Positions 49,201 through 57,794 of a DNA stretch of 64,000 nt are shown in pieces; position 1 is the first letter of the stretch; each line of letters begins with the position of its first letter. Made by a program: the position numbers and the translations under genes. This stretch comes from JAKIYB01 sp964590255. GTDB taxonomy: Bacteria > Armatimonadota > Hebobacteria > CAIYQO01. The stretch is from NCBI GenBank assembly GCA_964590255.1, contig CAZPYA010000009.1, forward strand, positions 1 to 64,000. The letters are read 5' to 3'. The notes beneath the pieces were generated by a model. That model saw only the letters and a program-made list of their open reading frames with translations, was not told the DNA's origin and did no database searches.

Positions 49201-49642
49201 CGGCACACTGGACCGTATCGCCTACCTCGCCGAGATGACCCCCGACCGCGGCGGCGTCGCCGGCACGGTAGCCAACACCGCCGAGGTGCTCTTCGACATC
49301 CCGCTGCAGCTTCGCGGGGTGAACGCCAACTGGCCGGCCGGCCTCTGGCGCGCGGGACAGCCCATCGCCTACACCGGCGTCTTCGAGGGCACTGCCTGGC
49401 CGCGCCTCGACGTCTCGAAAGCCGGCGCCTTCTATGCCGGCAACCTGCTGACGGCAACGCACCCCAACCTGGTTATCGCCGTGGTGCGCTGGACGAAGGA
49501 CGGCATCAAGCTGGAACTGCACAACCCCACCGAGACCGCCATCGAGGCGACGGTGTCGACGGCGGCGGAACTCACGGGTTACAAAGCGTTCACGCGCAAG
49601 GTGGCGGTGCCGGCAGGCACGACGGTTTACGTGAGCGAATAA
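46268..49642 (+). CDS. Very large secreted protein with PHP-like region
   Basis: A 1124-residue protein from ATG 46268 (GGAGACC upstream; the ATG at 46256 lacks a ribosome binding site). MNGTLRRSLPALLLLCALALC is a signal peptide. Residues about 40-320 resemble a glutamine-amidotransferase-like or trehalose-utilisation-type alpha/beta fold (PIAILFVGPYAGMDGAYAAEL). Residues about 400-620 contain PHP-domain-like stretches (VADYAKQAKKAGYALIVFTE, FVCLPGYDIQDPDGNHFVLI). The C-terminal 400 residues are beta-rich. PHP proteins are metal-dependent phosphoesterases, but the key histidines cannot all be placed. It heads a co-directional run of carbohydrate-related genes. Confidence 0.6.
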   Translation: MNGTLRRSLPALLLLCALALCAAAGRCAELPALKTGGKAGGPIAILFVGPYAGMDGAYAAELTRQGAVFANASFFTPLSDAFFQRFNVIVIDKLPFIGEEFDTFGQRMMTYWANMRKIRQRAAEGAGVLVYVNVTDGGGANAGGWNQEMQPWGIQIQQACIRDAARRIEPWNVYGGECYYSWTENLAKHPVTDGLKRIYWPSVNMRWDDCYAAPPLLADKNWTPLVMAMPGATAARQVDDKWVDDPQSKDGLVLCAVRPVGKGRVAALAIHPWYTHGMGYTKVASKSVGEMSPGIIDGIILKKGDGTVPSDTGALVSRLYAWLAGDSAAAGFGGYQTGDPIQTDPPLLTEEEKQFKPVLDFDGNVFPPSWRHRGALVRTADNQYYPEVSDPLLTGPLHFYKALIGARTKLSDGKGTVADYAKQAKKAGYALIVFTETFEKLTFAEWRELVAQCAKYSSDTFVCLPGYDIQDPDGNHFVLIGPPELPRASWLTADGTRLAKTQMVNFLFYNHMVVCHRPAAGPLPYERLKHFQGISVYTYRGGKVVDDGLKAYQWKVESASNPHPIVVHELFSPSEVAQAAKTGFQQLMPSDTVRNAVAYFRIGSPHFFEAPARYLISEGPQVHTWVSSPKDIGPASENRTHFRVAVGVRSDVPLKSVLLYDGTHLLRRWLPGTTEFQAMADFEHCRQYDLFIIAEDANGRRAITNSIRTVAERYHYRCGDRQNWLSDVGFHNCYTGSRLPDGLDFIMPVKGTAEASSLFPNVRGAMMAPKITFPFTCNDVVVQDVLLDEKYTRALIDEVGLDAMPSLLSQPSDVYTARRRNYSFTPGRTGKHWIVLTEYEITLKRDVEPVNPAGLFPAFSRLRTSKYYRWENGKLATSEITGTTVQDVPAGTLAGGYIAMGPGLQVRDGQFGLAPHAGNPAKLPAGTKRTARFLYAYNGFSPYAWNWKGGYGFDDEPEGLLRAMGFAGPTPYQLTMTRGTLDRIAYLAEMTPDRGGVAGTVANTAEVLFDIPLQLRGVNANWPAGLWRAGQPIAYTGVFEGTAWPRLDVSKAGAFYAGNLLTATHPNLVIAVVRWTKDGIKLELHNPTETAIEATVSTAAELTGYKAFTRKVAVPAGTTVYVSE

Positions 49643-49696
49643 GCCATCCCGCGCATGAATGACTGCATGATGACAGGATTGTGAAAGGGGTTTCCG

Positions 49697-52063
49697 ATGC
49701 CGCGTATCATCGCGTTGTGTTTACTGATCGTATGTCTGCTGGCCGCGTGGCCCGTCGCCTGCCATGCGGAAAGTTATCAATACTGGCAGATCACCGTGGA
49801 CGCCGCCGGCGCCGTTTCCGCGCCGGCGCGGCTGCCCGCGGTCGAGGTGGCCACGTCGCCCAGTCCGGAGGCGCCCGTCTCGGTGACGCCGAAGCCGTCG
49901 GAAACCGCCGCGGAATACCGCATCCTCCGCGTGCCCACCCACGCCCCCGCCCCGCCCACGGTGGAGGTGGTGAACAAGGGGAAGGACACCGCCTACTACT
50001 GGCTGGTGGCGCACGTGGGTCTGCTGCGCTCGCCCATCGCCGGTCCGGCGGTCGCCGCGAATTGCGATCTGAACAACTTGAAAAACATTGTGCGTTGGCC
50101 GAAATCCATACCGTATACCCAATATACCGTGTTGCGCACCGCCACCCCGGAACTGCCCGCCGGCGTGCTACAGGTGCTGCGAATATGGGGCCAGCCGGTG
50201 ACCGAATACACCGACACCAACGGCACGCGGCTCAGTCACGACTACCCCTGTTACCCGCAAGGCACGGTGGCCGGCTCCGCGCCTATCGGCGACGGCCCCT
50301 ACCTGGTCGGTATCGGCAAGGGGCCGATGGCTAAAGGCGTCGATGCCGCCGCGGTGAACGCGCCGGTACAGGATACCGGAGCGCTGAAGGCCATCGACGT
50401 GGCGCCGACCCGGCAGGTGTCGAACGTCTTCCTGTCGCCTAGCCTCGACCAGGCGACAATGAATGCGCAGAACGCGACGAATAACGGCGCGCTGCAGATC
50501 AACATCACCAACACCCAGCCGAAGGGCAAGTATGATTTCGGCGGGCCCATGGGCCTCTTCGTCAACCAGCGTGACGTAGCCGGCGGGCACAATGACTACG
50601 GCCTGTTCGGCGGCAGCCCGCTGCAGAAGAGTTTTCACATCCCCTTCCGCGTCGACCAATACAACTACACCGCCGGGCAGATGGCCACCATGGTGATGTT
50701 CACCAGCAAATACGGCGAAGGCGATAACGTGCTCTTCACCACCCATACCACCAGCGAAGGCTTGACGGAAGATGGGGGCGATGAGGGCACCGAAATCTTC
50801 ATGGCCAGCGCCAACTTGCGGCGCATAGCCGGCGACTATGAGATGGAGGCGGACGCGGCGAAACACAGCACCCGCCTGCGCGCGAAGGCGCTGAAACAGG
50901 CCACCGTCGCCACCGGCCGGCCGGTCGTCAATCTCACCCAGGCGGTGAGCGCCGGCGCCATCATCCGCATCGACGATGACATGCCGGTCGATCCCAATGA
51001 AAAGGAGTATGTCGCCGCGAACCGCGTCACCCGGCTGACCGGGGAAGGGACCGCGTTCACCAAAGAGATGGAAGGCTGGTATATCTCGCTGGATTGCGAT
51101 ACCACCGCGGGCGGCCTGCGCCAGTGGTACCGGGTGACCCGCGTGAACTCGCCGACCTCGCTGGATATCTACGCTTACACCTTCTTCAGCGGCTCCACCT
51201 ACCTGGGGCATGCCGCCAACGTGGTCTACCACGGCGAGAAATATCGCGGCGGCATCAAAACCGAACCCCGGGTGAAACCGGACCCGAAGAGCGCGAAAGA
51301 TGGCCGCGAGCGCTATCTGCTTGCCCCGGCGACCACCATCGCCGAGTATCCGGGCACGGGCGCGGGCAACCTGACAGTGATGCCGCTCAAGCAGCCGTGG
51401 AACAAAGGCGACAAAATCCAACTCGTCGCCGGCCCGCAGACGAATCTGTCGCTGGGTAAATTCGGCATCGGCGGCAACCTGCTGCCGCAGGACTTCGCCT
51501 ACGGCTTCTGGATCCACAACGATACCGACCGGTTGAGCAACGACCCGGCCTTCTACATCATGGGCGCCTGGCGCTCGGCGGTGAAGATGGAGTTGGACGG
51601 CCGCGGTCTGAGCAACGGCATGGAGTTCCTGGGCAAGGCTAATCCGGACGGCGGCATCTTCGTCTGCCCACCGGACACCAACCTGCTGCGCGTCACCGGG
51701 GTGCCAGTGGTGCTGGGCAGCTCGGCGAAAAACGGGGAACTGGTCTTTGCGACGGGCACGCATGACGGCGAGAAAGTCGTCGGCATCAGCGCAGGGCAAC
51801 TGGCGCTGGGCGACCATGTCAGCTTGAAGGGCGGCGCCATGCTGCGCGGACGGGCTGCCCTGTCCGGCGACGGCAAAGCAACTGCCTTCACCATCAAGTT
51901 CCCCCGCGCCTACCCGGCAGCGCCATATGTGGTGGCGGGCAGCAACCTGCCCCTCGGCATCGGGGTGACAAACGTGACAACCGAAGGCTTCACCGTCACC
52001 TTCGCCGCCGCGCCCCCGGCCGGCAAGGACAATGTGACCGTGACGTGGATGGTGATGGAGTAA
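49697..52063 (+). CDS. Large secreted beta-rich protein with C-terminal lectin-like domain
   Basis: 788 residues. MPRIIALCLLIVCLLAAWPVACHA is a signal peptide. AAAGGGG precedes the ATG. The body is beta-rich with many aromatic and asparagine residues and no recognised catalytic motif. The C-terminal 70 residues (FPRAYPAAPYVVAGSNLP ... GFTVTFAAAPPAGKDNVTVTW) resemble the H-type lectin or phage-tail-like strand patterns that bind glycans. It lies between the PHP-like protein gene and the beta-propeller gene. It may bind or present polysaccharide on the surface. Confidence 0.55.
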   Translation: MPRIIALCLLIVCLLAAWPVACHAESYQYWQITVDAAGAVSAPARLPAVEVATSPSPEAPVSVTPKPSETAAEYRILRVPTHAPAPPTVEVVNKGKDTAYYWLVAHVGLLRSPIAGPAVAANCDLNNLKNIVRWPKSIPYTQYTVLRTATPELPAGVLQVLRIWGQPVTEYTDTNGTRLSHDYPCYPQGTVAGSAPIGDGPYLVGIGKGPMAKGVDAAAVNAPVQDTGALKAIDVAPTRQVSNVFLSPSLDQATMNAQNATNNGALQINITNTQPKGKYDFGGPMGLFVNQRDVAGGHNDYGLFGGSPLQKSFHIPFRVDQYNYTAGQMATMVMFTSKYGEGDNVLFTTHTTSEGLTEDGGDEGTEIFMASANLRRIAGDYEMEADAAKHSTRLRAKALKQATVATGRPVVNLTQAVSAGAIIRIDDDMPVDPNEKEYVAANRVTRLTGEGTAFTKEMEGWYISLDCDTTAGGLRQWYRVTRVNSPTSLDIYAYTFFSGSTYLGHAANVVYHGEKYRGGIKTEPRVKPDPKSAKDGRERYLLAPATTIAEYPGTGAGNLTVMPLKQPWNKGDKIQLVAGPQTNLSLGKFGIGGNLLPQDFAYGFWIHNDTDRLSNDPAFYIMGAWRSAVKMELDGRGLSNGMEFLGKANPDGGIFVCPPDTNLLRVTGVPVVLGSSAKNGELVFATGTHDGEKVVGISAGQLALGDHVSLKGGAMLRGRAALSGDGKATAFTIKFPRAYPAAPYVVAGSNLPLGIGVTNVTTEGFTVTFAAAPPAGKDNVTVTWMVME

Positions 52064-52108
52064 TAGAGACGCGTATATGACAGTTGACCAATCGGAGGTA
52101 TTCGAGCT

Positions 52109-53332
52109 ATGAACCTGGAAAATGTGCATCCCACCGTGCCCGCGCACGGCTATATTGTTCCCATGCAGGAAGGCGACGGCATGTGGTCGGCCATGGGGGT
52201 CGGCTCAGATGGCAGCGTCTACATGGTGGTCTCCAGCATGTGCCTGCAGCCGTGCCGCCTGATACGGCTCACCCCCGGGGATGGCCGGGTTGAGGTCGTT
52301 GGGATCATACAGGAGATCTGCGGCGAAACCGACCCGGAGCTGGTGCCGCAGACGAAAATCCATACCCAGCTTATCGAAGACAGTCGTGGCCGCATCTGGT
52401 TCGGCAGCGACTCCGACGAGTTATACCCCGCCGACGCCCATGACTGGTGCGCCGCGACGGGCAAATATCTCAAGGGGTATACCGGCGGACATCTCATCAG
52501 CTACGATCCCGCCACCGGGCAGTGTCAGGATCACGGCGTGCACTTCCCGAAAAAGCAGGAATATCCCCGGGACATCACCGAGTGCGGCCTGTACTACATG
52601 ACGATCACGAAGGACCCACAGCGGGACGTCCTCTATTTCATGACCGGCAACGAAATCTATCTGGGCGCCTACGATATGGCGACCGAGACGTTGATCGACA
52701 GCCAGCCGCTGCCCATCCCCTATCCCTTCGAGCCCGATCCGGCCCGCGACGGCTGCACCGGCTTCTACCACTGCCGGGATATGAAGGTCGGGGCCGACGG
52801 CTGGCTGTATACCTTCACCCGCGAGGGGCAGGTTGTCCGCTACAGCGACCGCGAGCGTCGCATCGAAATGACCGGCGTGTGGATTCCGGGGGTCGACCGC
52901 GTCGGGCCGAATATGCCGTATGCCCTGACAGTCAGCCGCGACCGCACGCGCATCTACGGCGGCGCCTCCGTCACCGGGCACCTCTTTGAGTTGGTGGTGG
53001 AGCCAGGCCAGCCGCCGGTGGTGCATGACCTGGGCGACTCCGGCGTGCATCTGCAGCAGGGGTTGCGCGTGGTGCATGCCATTACGACCGGTCAGGATGA
53101 CATGATCTACTATCTCTCGGCGACCAGCCCGTGGCTCTTCCGCTTCGATCCGGCGACCCGGTGCATCACAACGCTGGGAGAGGTGTACCTGGCAAACCTG
53201 GATGACCAGAAATCCCAGGGGGGCATGGCCGGCGCCACCACCTCGGACGGCACGCTCTGGTTCGGCAGTTGGTTCTCGACAGGGCAGCAGGTCTTCGTCG
53301 GCATCGATCCCGCGGCTTGCACGACCCGGTAA
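52109..53332 (+). CDS. Beta-propeller protein without signal peptide
   Basis: A 407-residue protein. ATG 52109 follows GGAGGTATTCGAG. Repeating strand groups ending in W/Y-x-D (GRIWFGSDSDELY, GWLYTFTREGQ, GTLWFGSWFST) indicate a six- or seven-bladed propeller related to SMP-30-like or NHL families. The conserved SYDPATG and RFDPATR segments support this. No N-terminal export signal is seen, so the protein is cytoplasmic, unlike its neighbours. Propellers of this type hydrolyse lactones or bind metabolites. Its place in a secreted polysaccharide locus suggests an intracellular sugar-processing role, which is an inference. Confidence 0.6.
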   Translation: MNLENVHPTVPAHGYIVPMQEGDGMWSAMGVGSDGSVYMVVSSMCLQPCRLIRLTPGDGRVEVVGIIQEICGETDPELVPQTKIHTQLIEDSRGRIWFGSDSDELYPADAHDWCAATGKYLKGYTGGHLISYDPATGQCQDHGVHFPKKQEYPRDITECGLYYMTITKDPQRDVLYFMTGNEIYLGAYDMATETLIDSQPLPIPYPFEPDPARDGCTGFYHCRDMKVGADGWLYTFTREGQVVRYSDRERRIEMTGVWIPGVDRVGPNMPYALTVSRDRTRIYGGASVTGHLFELVVEPGQPPVVHDLGDSGVHLQQGLRVVHAITTGQDDMIYYLSATSPWLFRFDPATRCITTLGEVYLANLDDQKSQGGMAGATTSDGTLWFGSWFSTGQQVFVGIDPAACTTR

Positions 53333-53387
53333 AGCGCTCCGCCGGCCATGACCGCGACGTCGCTGACACGATTAAGGGAGCGATCAC

Positions 53388-55805
53388 ATGACACTTGCCA
53401 CATACCTGCTGCTGGGCATCTGCGTGCTGAGCAGCCTGGCGGCTGTTGCCGTGAACCCCCAGTTGCCGGATTTGCGTTGGGAAAAGCGCTCCGACTGGGT
53501 GGATGTCCGGTCACTGGGCGCGAAAGGCGACGGGGTCGCCGACGACACCGCGGCCATCCAGGCCGCGCTGGACTCGCTGGTTGATTGGGAACGCAGCGGG
53601 TGGAAGCCCGTCTACGGCCCGAAAACGGTGTATCTGCCACCGGGAACCTATCGCATCACCGACACGCTGCACCTGTATCGTATGTCCGGCGCCATGCTGG
53701 TCGGGCATGGCCGCGGCACGCGCGTCGTCTGGGACGGCGCCGCCGGCAAAACGATGTTCTGGAGCGATGGCTCGCGATGCGCGCGCTTCATCGGCATCAC
53801 CTGGGACGGCCGCGGGAAAGCCGGACGCGGGTATGATCACGCCGCGACGACCAAAGGCGCCTACTTTGAAACCGAGATCCTCCACCAGTACGAAGCGTTC
53901 ATCGGGATGCAACACGGCGTCAACCTCGGCATTAGCGGGCAGGGGGGCGTGGCGACGGACAACGTCTTCCTCAAGCATTGTCTGTTCATCGACTGCGCGC
54001 GCGGCATCTCAGTCGACAATTTCAACTACTACCACTACAGCATCGACGGCTGCGAGTTCCACGGGTGCGGCACTGGTGTCTACTTCCGGCGCGGCATGGG
54101 ATACGTGCGGAATTCGCACTTTCGCGGCAGCACGGAAACCGATGTCTACATCTATCTCGGGTATCCGGTCGACTGCTCGGTGCGCCGCGTCACCTCGGTC
54201 GGGTCGCGCCGCTTCGTCACCGGCGGCGGCGGCGGGTGGGTGAGCGCCTCGGAAGTGTCGGATTGCCGCGTGAGCGGATGGACCGATCCTGACGGGGCCA
54301 TCGTCATCGACAGCGCCGCCTCGCTGCTACTGTATGACATCGTTTTCACGAATCCGCCCGGCACAAAACCGCCCATCCGCCTGGCCAACCGTATGCCCGA
54401 TTACCCCATACTGCTGACGGTCACCGGTAATCGGTGCGCCGGCGTCTCCTCCCTGATCGATCCGGGACCGAATTCCCGTATCATCACCCTGCCGTCCGGC
54501 AAGGAAAAGCGGTTGCTGCGCGCCGATGACGAGACGTTCTTCCCGGGACGCGTGGATGTCGTTCCCGGAAAGATCTTTGACGCCCGGCGCGATTTCCGCG
54601 CGAAAGGCGATGACAAAACCGATGATACCGCCGCGTTGCAGGCGACCATCGACGCCGCCCGCGCCTGCGGGAAGGACGCCATGGCCTATTTCCCGCCCGG
54701 TCGGTATCGCGTCAGCAAAACGCTGGTCATCACCGGCGCGGACTACCGCGTGGGCGGCGGCGGCAACCGCGAACACTGCCGGCTGCAGTGGACCGGTTCC
54801 CGCGATGGCGTGGTCGTGCATGTGCAGGACCCGCGGCAGGTGAAGCTGGAATATGTCGAGATTCGCGGCGGCGAAAATACCGGATGCTGCGCGATTCGCC
54901 AGACCGGTACCGGCGCGGGATCCAACATGCGCTATGAAGGCATCTCCGTGCCAGGCGCCTACATTGCCTATACACCGCGCCCGCGCGGCCTGGAACTGAT
55001 TAGCCTGGGGCGCCGCGATGTCGTGCTGATGGAAGGCAACAATAACGGCGACCTGCGCATCACCAATTGCGGCCGCGCGACGATTCTGGTCAGCAGCCTG
55101 GTCGCCTCGCCCATCATCATCGAGGGCGACGAACGCATCCGCGACGGCTTCATCGGCTTTCTCGCCTACATGGGCTTGAACGTCGGCGACCCGCTAATCC
55201 ATGTGAAAAACAACCAGAATCTGGTCATTAGCGACGCCTACCTGGAAGTCACGCCGGGCACTCACGTGGCGCTGGAGGGCAATCCGGGTGAACCGGCCGG
55301 GGCCGTCACCATCATGGGCACCGAACGCTATACGATGCACCCCGGGGCCGCGTGGCTGGTTGGGGGTAAAAAAGTTGAGCAGCGCGCCGATATTATTCGG
55401 GTGTCGAACTATAAAGGCCGGTATTGTGAAGGCCGCAACCTGTTCAGCAATCCCCCCAAAGACGGCTACCTCGTCGCGCACACCGGCGACCGCCCGCTGG
55501 ACCTGATCTTCCTGGCCAACTGCTGGATGACGCTGGACGCATACTGGAAGAACGGGCAGACGCGGCCCGCCTTCGCGGATGCGCCGCGTTTCCAACTGGG
55601 CAAAGGCGCACGGCTCATTCAGCTTCAGAACACGATCTACGACCTGCAGGGCGCCGATAAAGCCGGCGACCGCATGGTGGTGGGCACCTGGCCGGAGCAA
55701 TTGCCCAACCGCGTGCCGCGCGGCGGCCTGGCGCAGGTGACCGCGGCGCTGGATGACGTGCGCCGGCTCGGAGCGATCGACCTGCAATTAAACTACGGAC
55801 GCTGA
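53388..55805 (+). CDS. Secreted protein with two pectate-lyase-3-type right-handed beta-helices
   Basis: An 805-residue protein with an N-terminal signal (MTLATYLLLGICVLSSLAAV). Two pectate_lyase_3-type entries are visible. The first is DVRSLGAKGDGVADDTAAIQAAL (about residue 39). The second is DFRAKGDDKTDDTAALQATI (about residue 402). Each is followed by a stretch of beta-helix coils with asparagine-rich turns. This fold is shared by pectate lyases, polygalacturonases and phage tailspikes. Tandem duplication of the whole module within one protein is notable. Catalytic residues are not obvious, so it may be a glycan-binding or degrading enzyme. Confidence 0.78.
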   Translation: MTLATYLLLGICVLSSLAAVAVNPQLPDLRWEKRSDWVDVRSLGAKGDGVADDTAAIQAALDSLVDWERSGWKPVYGPKTVYLPPGTYRITDTLHLYRMSGAMLVGHGRGTRVVWDGAAGKTMFWSDGSRCARFIGITWDGRGKAGRGYDHAATTKGAYFETEILHQYEAFIGMQHGVNLGISGQGGVATDNVFLKHCLFIDCARGISVDNFNYYHYSIDGCEFHGCGTGVYFRRGMGYVRNSHFRGSTETDVYIYLGYPVDCSVRRVTSVGSRRFVTGGGGGWVSASEVSDCRVSGWTDPDGAIVIDSAASLLLYDIVFTNPPGTKPPIRLANRMPDYPILLTVTGNRCAGVSSLIDPGPNSRIITLPSGKEKRLLRADDETFFPGRVDVVPGKIFDARRDFRAKGDDKTDDTAALQATIDAARACGKDAMAYFPPGRYRVSKTLVITGADYRVGGGGNREHCRLQWTGSRDGVVVHVQDPRQVKLEYVEIRGGENTGCCAIRQTGTGAGSNMRYEGISVPGAYIAYTPRPRGLELISLGRRDVVLMEGNNNGDLRITNCGRATILVSSLVASPIIIEGDERIRDGFIGFLAYMGLNVGDPLIHVKNNQNLVISDAYLEVTPGTHVALEGNPGEPAGAVTIMGTERYTMHPGAAWLVGGKKVEQRADIIRVSNYKGRYCEGRNLFSNPPKDGYLVAHTGDRPLDLIFLANCWMTLDAYWKNGQTRPAFADAPRFQLGKGARLIQLQNTIYDLQGADKAGDRMVVGTWPEQLPNRVPRGGLAQVTAALDDVRRLGAIDLQLNYGR

Positions 55806-55860
55806 TGCCCGGCAGACTGACCCGGAAGGCATCAGCAACACCACACGAAAGGCAACAACC

Positions 55861-56940
55861 ATGTTCAACCATATGGCGATGTGGACCTGGCCCGACGCGA
55901 TCTGGAGCCAGGAGCCGGCGCGGATCATCGATCGCCTGCAAGCCGCGCATATCGATATCATCATCCCCTACATCTCGCGGCGCTCGGCCGAAGGCGCGGT
56001 CTTTGGCGAGGCGGCGGCGTCGGCGGAGCAGTATGAGGAGCGGCTGCGCGCCGTCATCGCGGAAGCGCACCGCCAGGGGATGCAGGTGCACGCCTGCTTC
56101 GACGAATTGAATGCCTACCCGTCGATGCCCGCCGACGCCTACGCCTGCCGGCAGGTGCGCGAGGACGGCACGGTGACTGAGACGCTGTGCCCCGCCAATC
56201 CCGGCACCACTGCCTACCTCGTCGCCGAGCTGGAGCAGGTACTGACCCATTTCGACTACGACGGCGTGGGCCTGGAAGACGGCTATGTCTATAACAACGC
56301 GACGATCTACGACGCACAGAACATCAACCCGGACACCTACCAGGTCATCCCCGTGTGCTACTGCGACCACTGCCGCGCCCACGCGCCTATCGGCGCGCCG
56401 GAGTGGGCGCAGTGGAAGCGCGACCGCATGACCGAGGTCATCGCCGCGGAACGGGCATGCATCCAGCGGCTGCGCCCGGGCATCCCCTTCTCGGTGGCCG
56501 CGCGCATGCCGTATGCCCAGGCGTTCTACACGCCCTACCGCGACGAGGTGCCCTACTACGGCGGCTGGGCCTACTGCGCGGCGCGCGACAACCTTTGCGC
56601 CGACTGGCTGGAGTGGCTGCGCCAGGGGCACATCGACTTCATCTGCCCGATGAGCTACTTCCACGCCCCGCGCCTGGTTGAACTGCAGACGCTGGAATGC
56701 CGGAGCCTGATCCCCGACGCCGCCGAGAAGGTATGGGTGGGCCTGGGGCTGGACTACATCGCCGCGGAATACTGGCAAGGCGACATGAAGGGCAACGACG
56801 CGGCGCGCAACGACGCCGCCGCCCTCGGCCGGCAGCTCGACCTGTTGGAGTCGCTGGGGCAAAAGAATTGCCTCTTCTTCAGCCACCAGTTCCTGCTCGA
56901 CGAGCACATCCCCGTCATCGCCGCCCACCGCGCGGGATGA
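55861..56940 (+). CDS. TIM-barrel glycoside-hydrolase-like protein
   Basis: 359 residues. AAAGGCAAC precedes the ATG. The barrel signature includes IDIIIPYISRRS, VHACFDELNAYPSM, THFDYDGVGLEDGYVY (the likely active-site region), CYCDHCRAHA and DFICPMSYFHA near the end. This resembles uncharacterised glycosidase-like families (GHL10/GHL6 type) seen in environmental bacteria. The C-x-C-x2-C motif near 161-166 is unusual and may bind metal. No signal peptide is seen. It is probably cytoplasmic or exported by another route. The substrate is unknown. Confidence 0.65.
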   Translation: MFNHMAMWTWPDAIWSQEPARIIDRLQAAHIDIIIPYISRRSAEGAVFGEAAASAEQYEERLRAVIAEAHRQGMQVHACFDELNAYPSMPADAYACRQVREDGTVTETLCPANPGTTAYLVAELEQVLTHFDYDGVGLEDGYVYNNATIYDAQNINPDTYQVIPVCYCDHCRAHAPIGAPEWAQWKRDRMTEVIAAERACIQRLRPGIPFSVAARMPYAQAFYTPYRDEVPYYGGWAYCAARDNLCADWLEWLRQGHIDFICPMSYFHAPRLVELQTLECRSLIPDAAEKVWVGLGLDYIAAEYWQGDMKGNDAARNDAAALGRQLDLLESLGQKNCLFFSHQFLLDEHIPVIAAHRAG

Positions 56941-57012
56941 GACGTTTGCGGCAAAGAACACACTGAGGACTGTCTTGAAAGTGATCGTTGCCGGATCGCG
57001 AACGATTCGGAA

Positions 57013-57639
57013 GTGACAAACAAGAGATACTACGACCTTGAACGAGTTCTGGCAGTTGGGTATCGCAATCTGATAAGATATCCTGCTTGGCTTGAGTGGT
57101 TCCTATCACCGGCATTGCAGCGGGCGAACTGGAGGTATGCCGTGTTTCTTATACGGAGGATGGTAGACGCATATGAGCGAAAGAAGATGAAAGCAATTAG
57201 CGATTACGAACGATCATGTGAAGAGGATATTGCTCTCATAACGTCACTATTTCAGTTTCTGGTTGATGAATATGGTTATACGCTATCTCACGCAAATTTG
57301 AAGAGTTATGGCTATGATGTGGTCTTTGATCGCGGTTGGCAGCAGGTGCATATAGTATACGCTTTTCTACCAGATAATGAACTTACGATAACTATCGCTG
57401 ATCCTGGGGGTAAAACGCTCAGGTTAACCGATTTATTGCAGGCGAGAGCGCCTGCAGTGAGAATACGATTATCGCCATCTTTTCTGGAGACGTTTTCAGG
57501 TTTTTTCAAACGTGAACTGCCTATCCAAGCGGCGTTATTCAAACAATACGCCGATGATATCATTTCGGCGAGGAATCGCGATGAATATGTAGAAATATAT
57601 CGTAGTCTGAAAAAGACTGATACGCATTGTGGAAAGTGA
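57013..57639 (+). CDS. AT-rich orphan protein, likely acquired
   Basis: A 208-residue protein from GTG 57013 with a weak ribosome binding site. Its base composition is visibly AT-richer (about 43% GC by eye) than the flanking genes. It contains ERVLAVGYRNLIRYPAWLEWF, a helical basic middle (RKKMKAISDYERSCEED) and strands VVFDRGWQQVHIVYAFL. I do not recognise the family. It interrupts a run of GC-rich secreted-protein genes, so horizontal transfer is likely. The C-terminal half is helical (YADDIISARNRDEYVEIYRSL). An immunity or regulatory role is possible but unsupported. Confidence 0.6.
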   Translation: MTNKRYYDLERVLAVGYRNLIRYPAWLEWFLSPALQRANWRYAVFLIRRMVDAYERKKMKAISDYERSCEEDIALITSLFQFLVDEYGYTLSHANLKSYGYDVVFDRGWQQVHIVYAFLPDNELTITIADPGGKTLRLTDLLQARAPAVRIRLSPSFLETFSGFFKRELPIQAALFKQYADDIISARNRDEYVEIYRSLKKTDTHCGK

Positions 57640-57794
57640 CATTAGTCACTCCCGGCATTGATAAGCAATAAACTAAGCGCAGTGACCATAATCAGATGCT
57701 TGGACTGGCCTTGCTGGCTAGCTTGAGCGCTTTATGAGAATTATACGGGTTACTCGTTACGGTACCCATCTCCCATTGAAACGGAGGCTCACTT

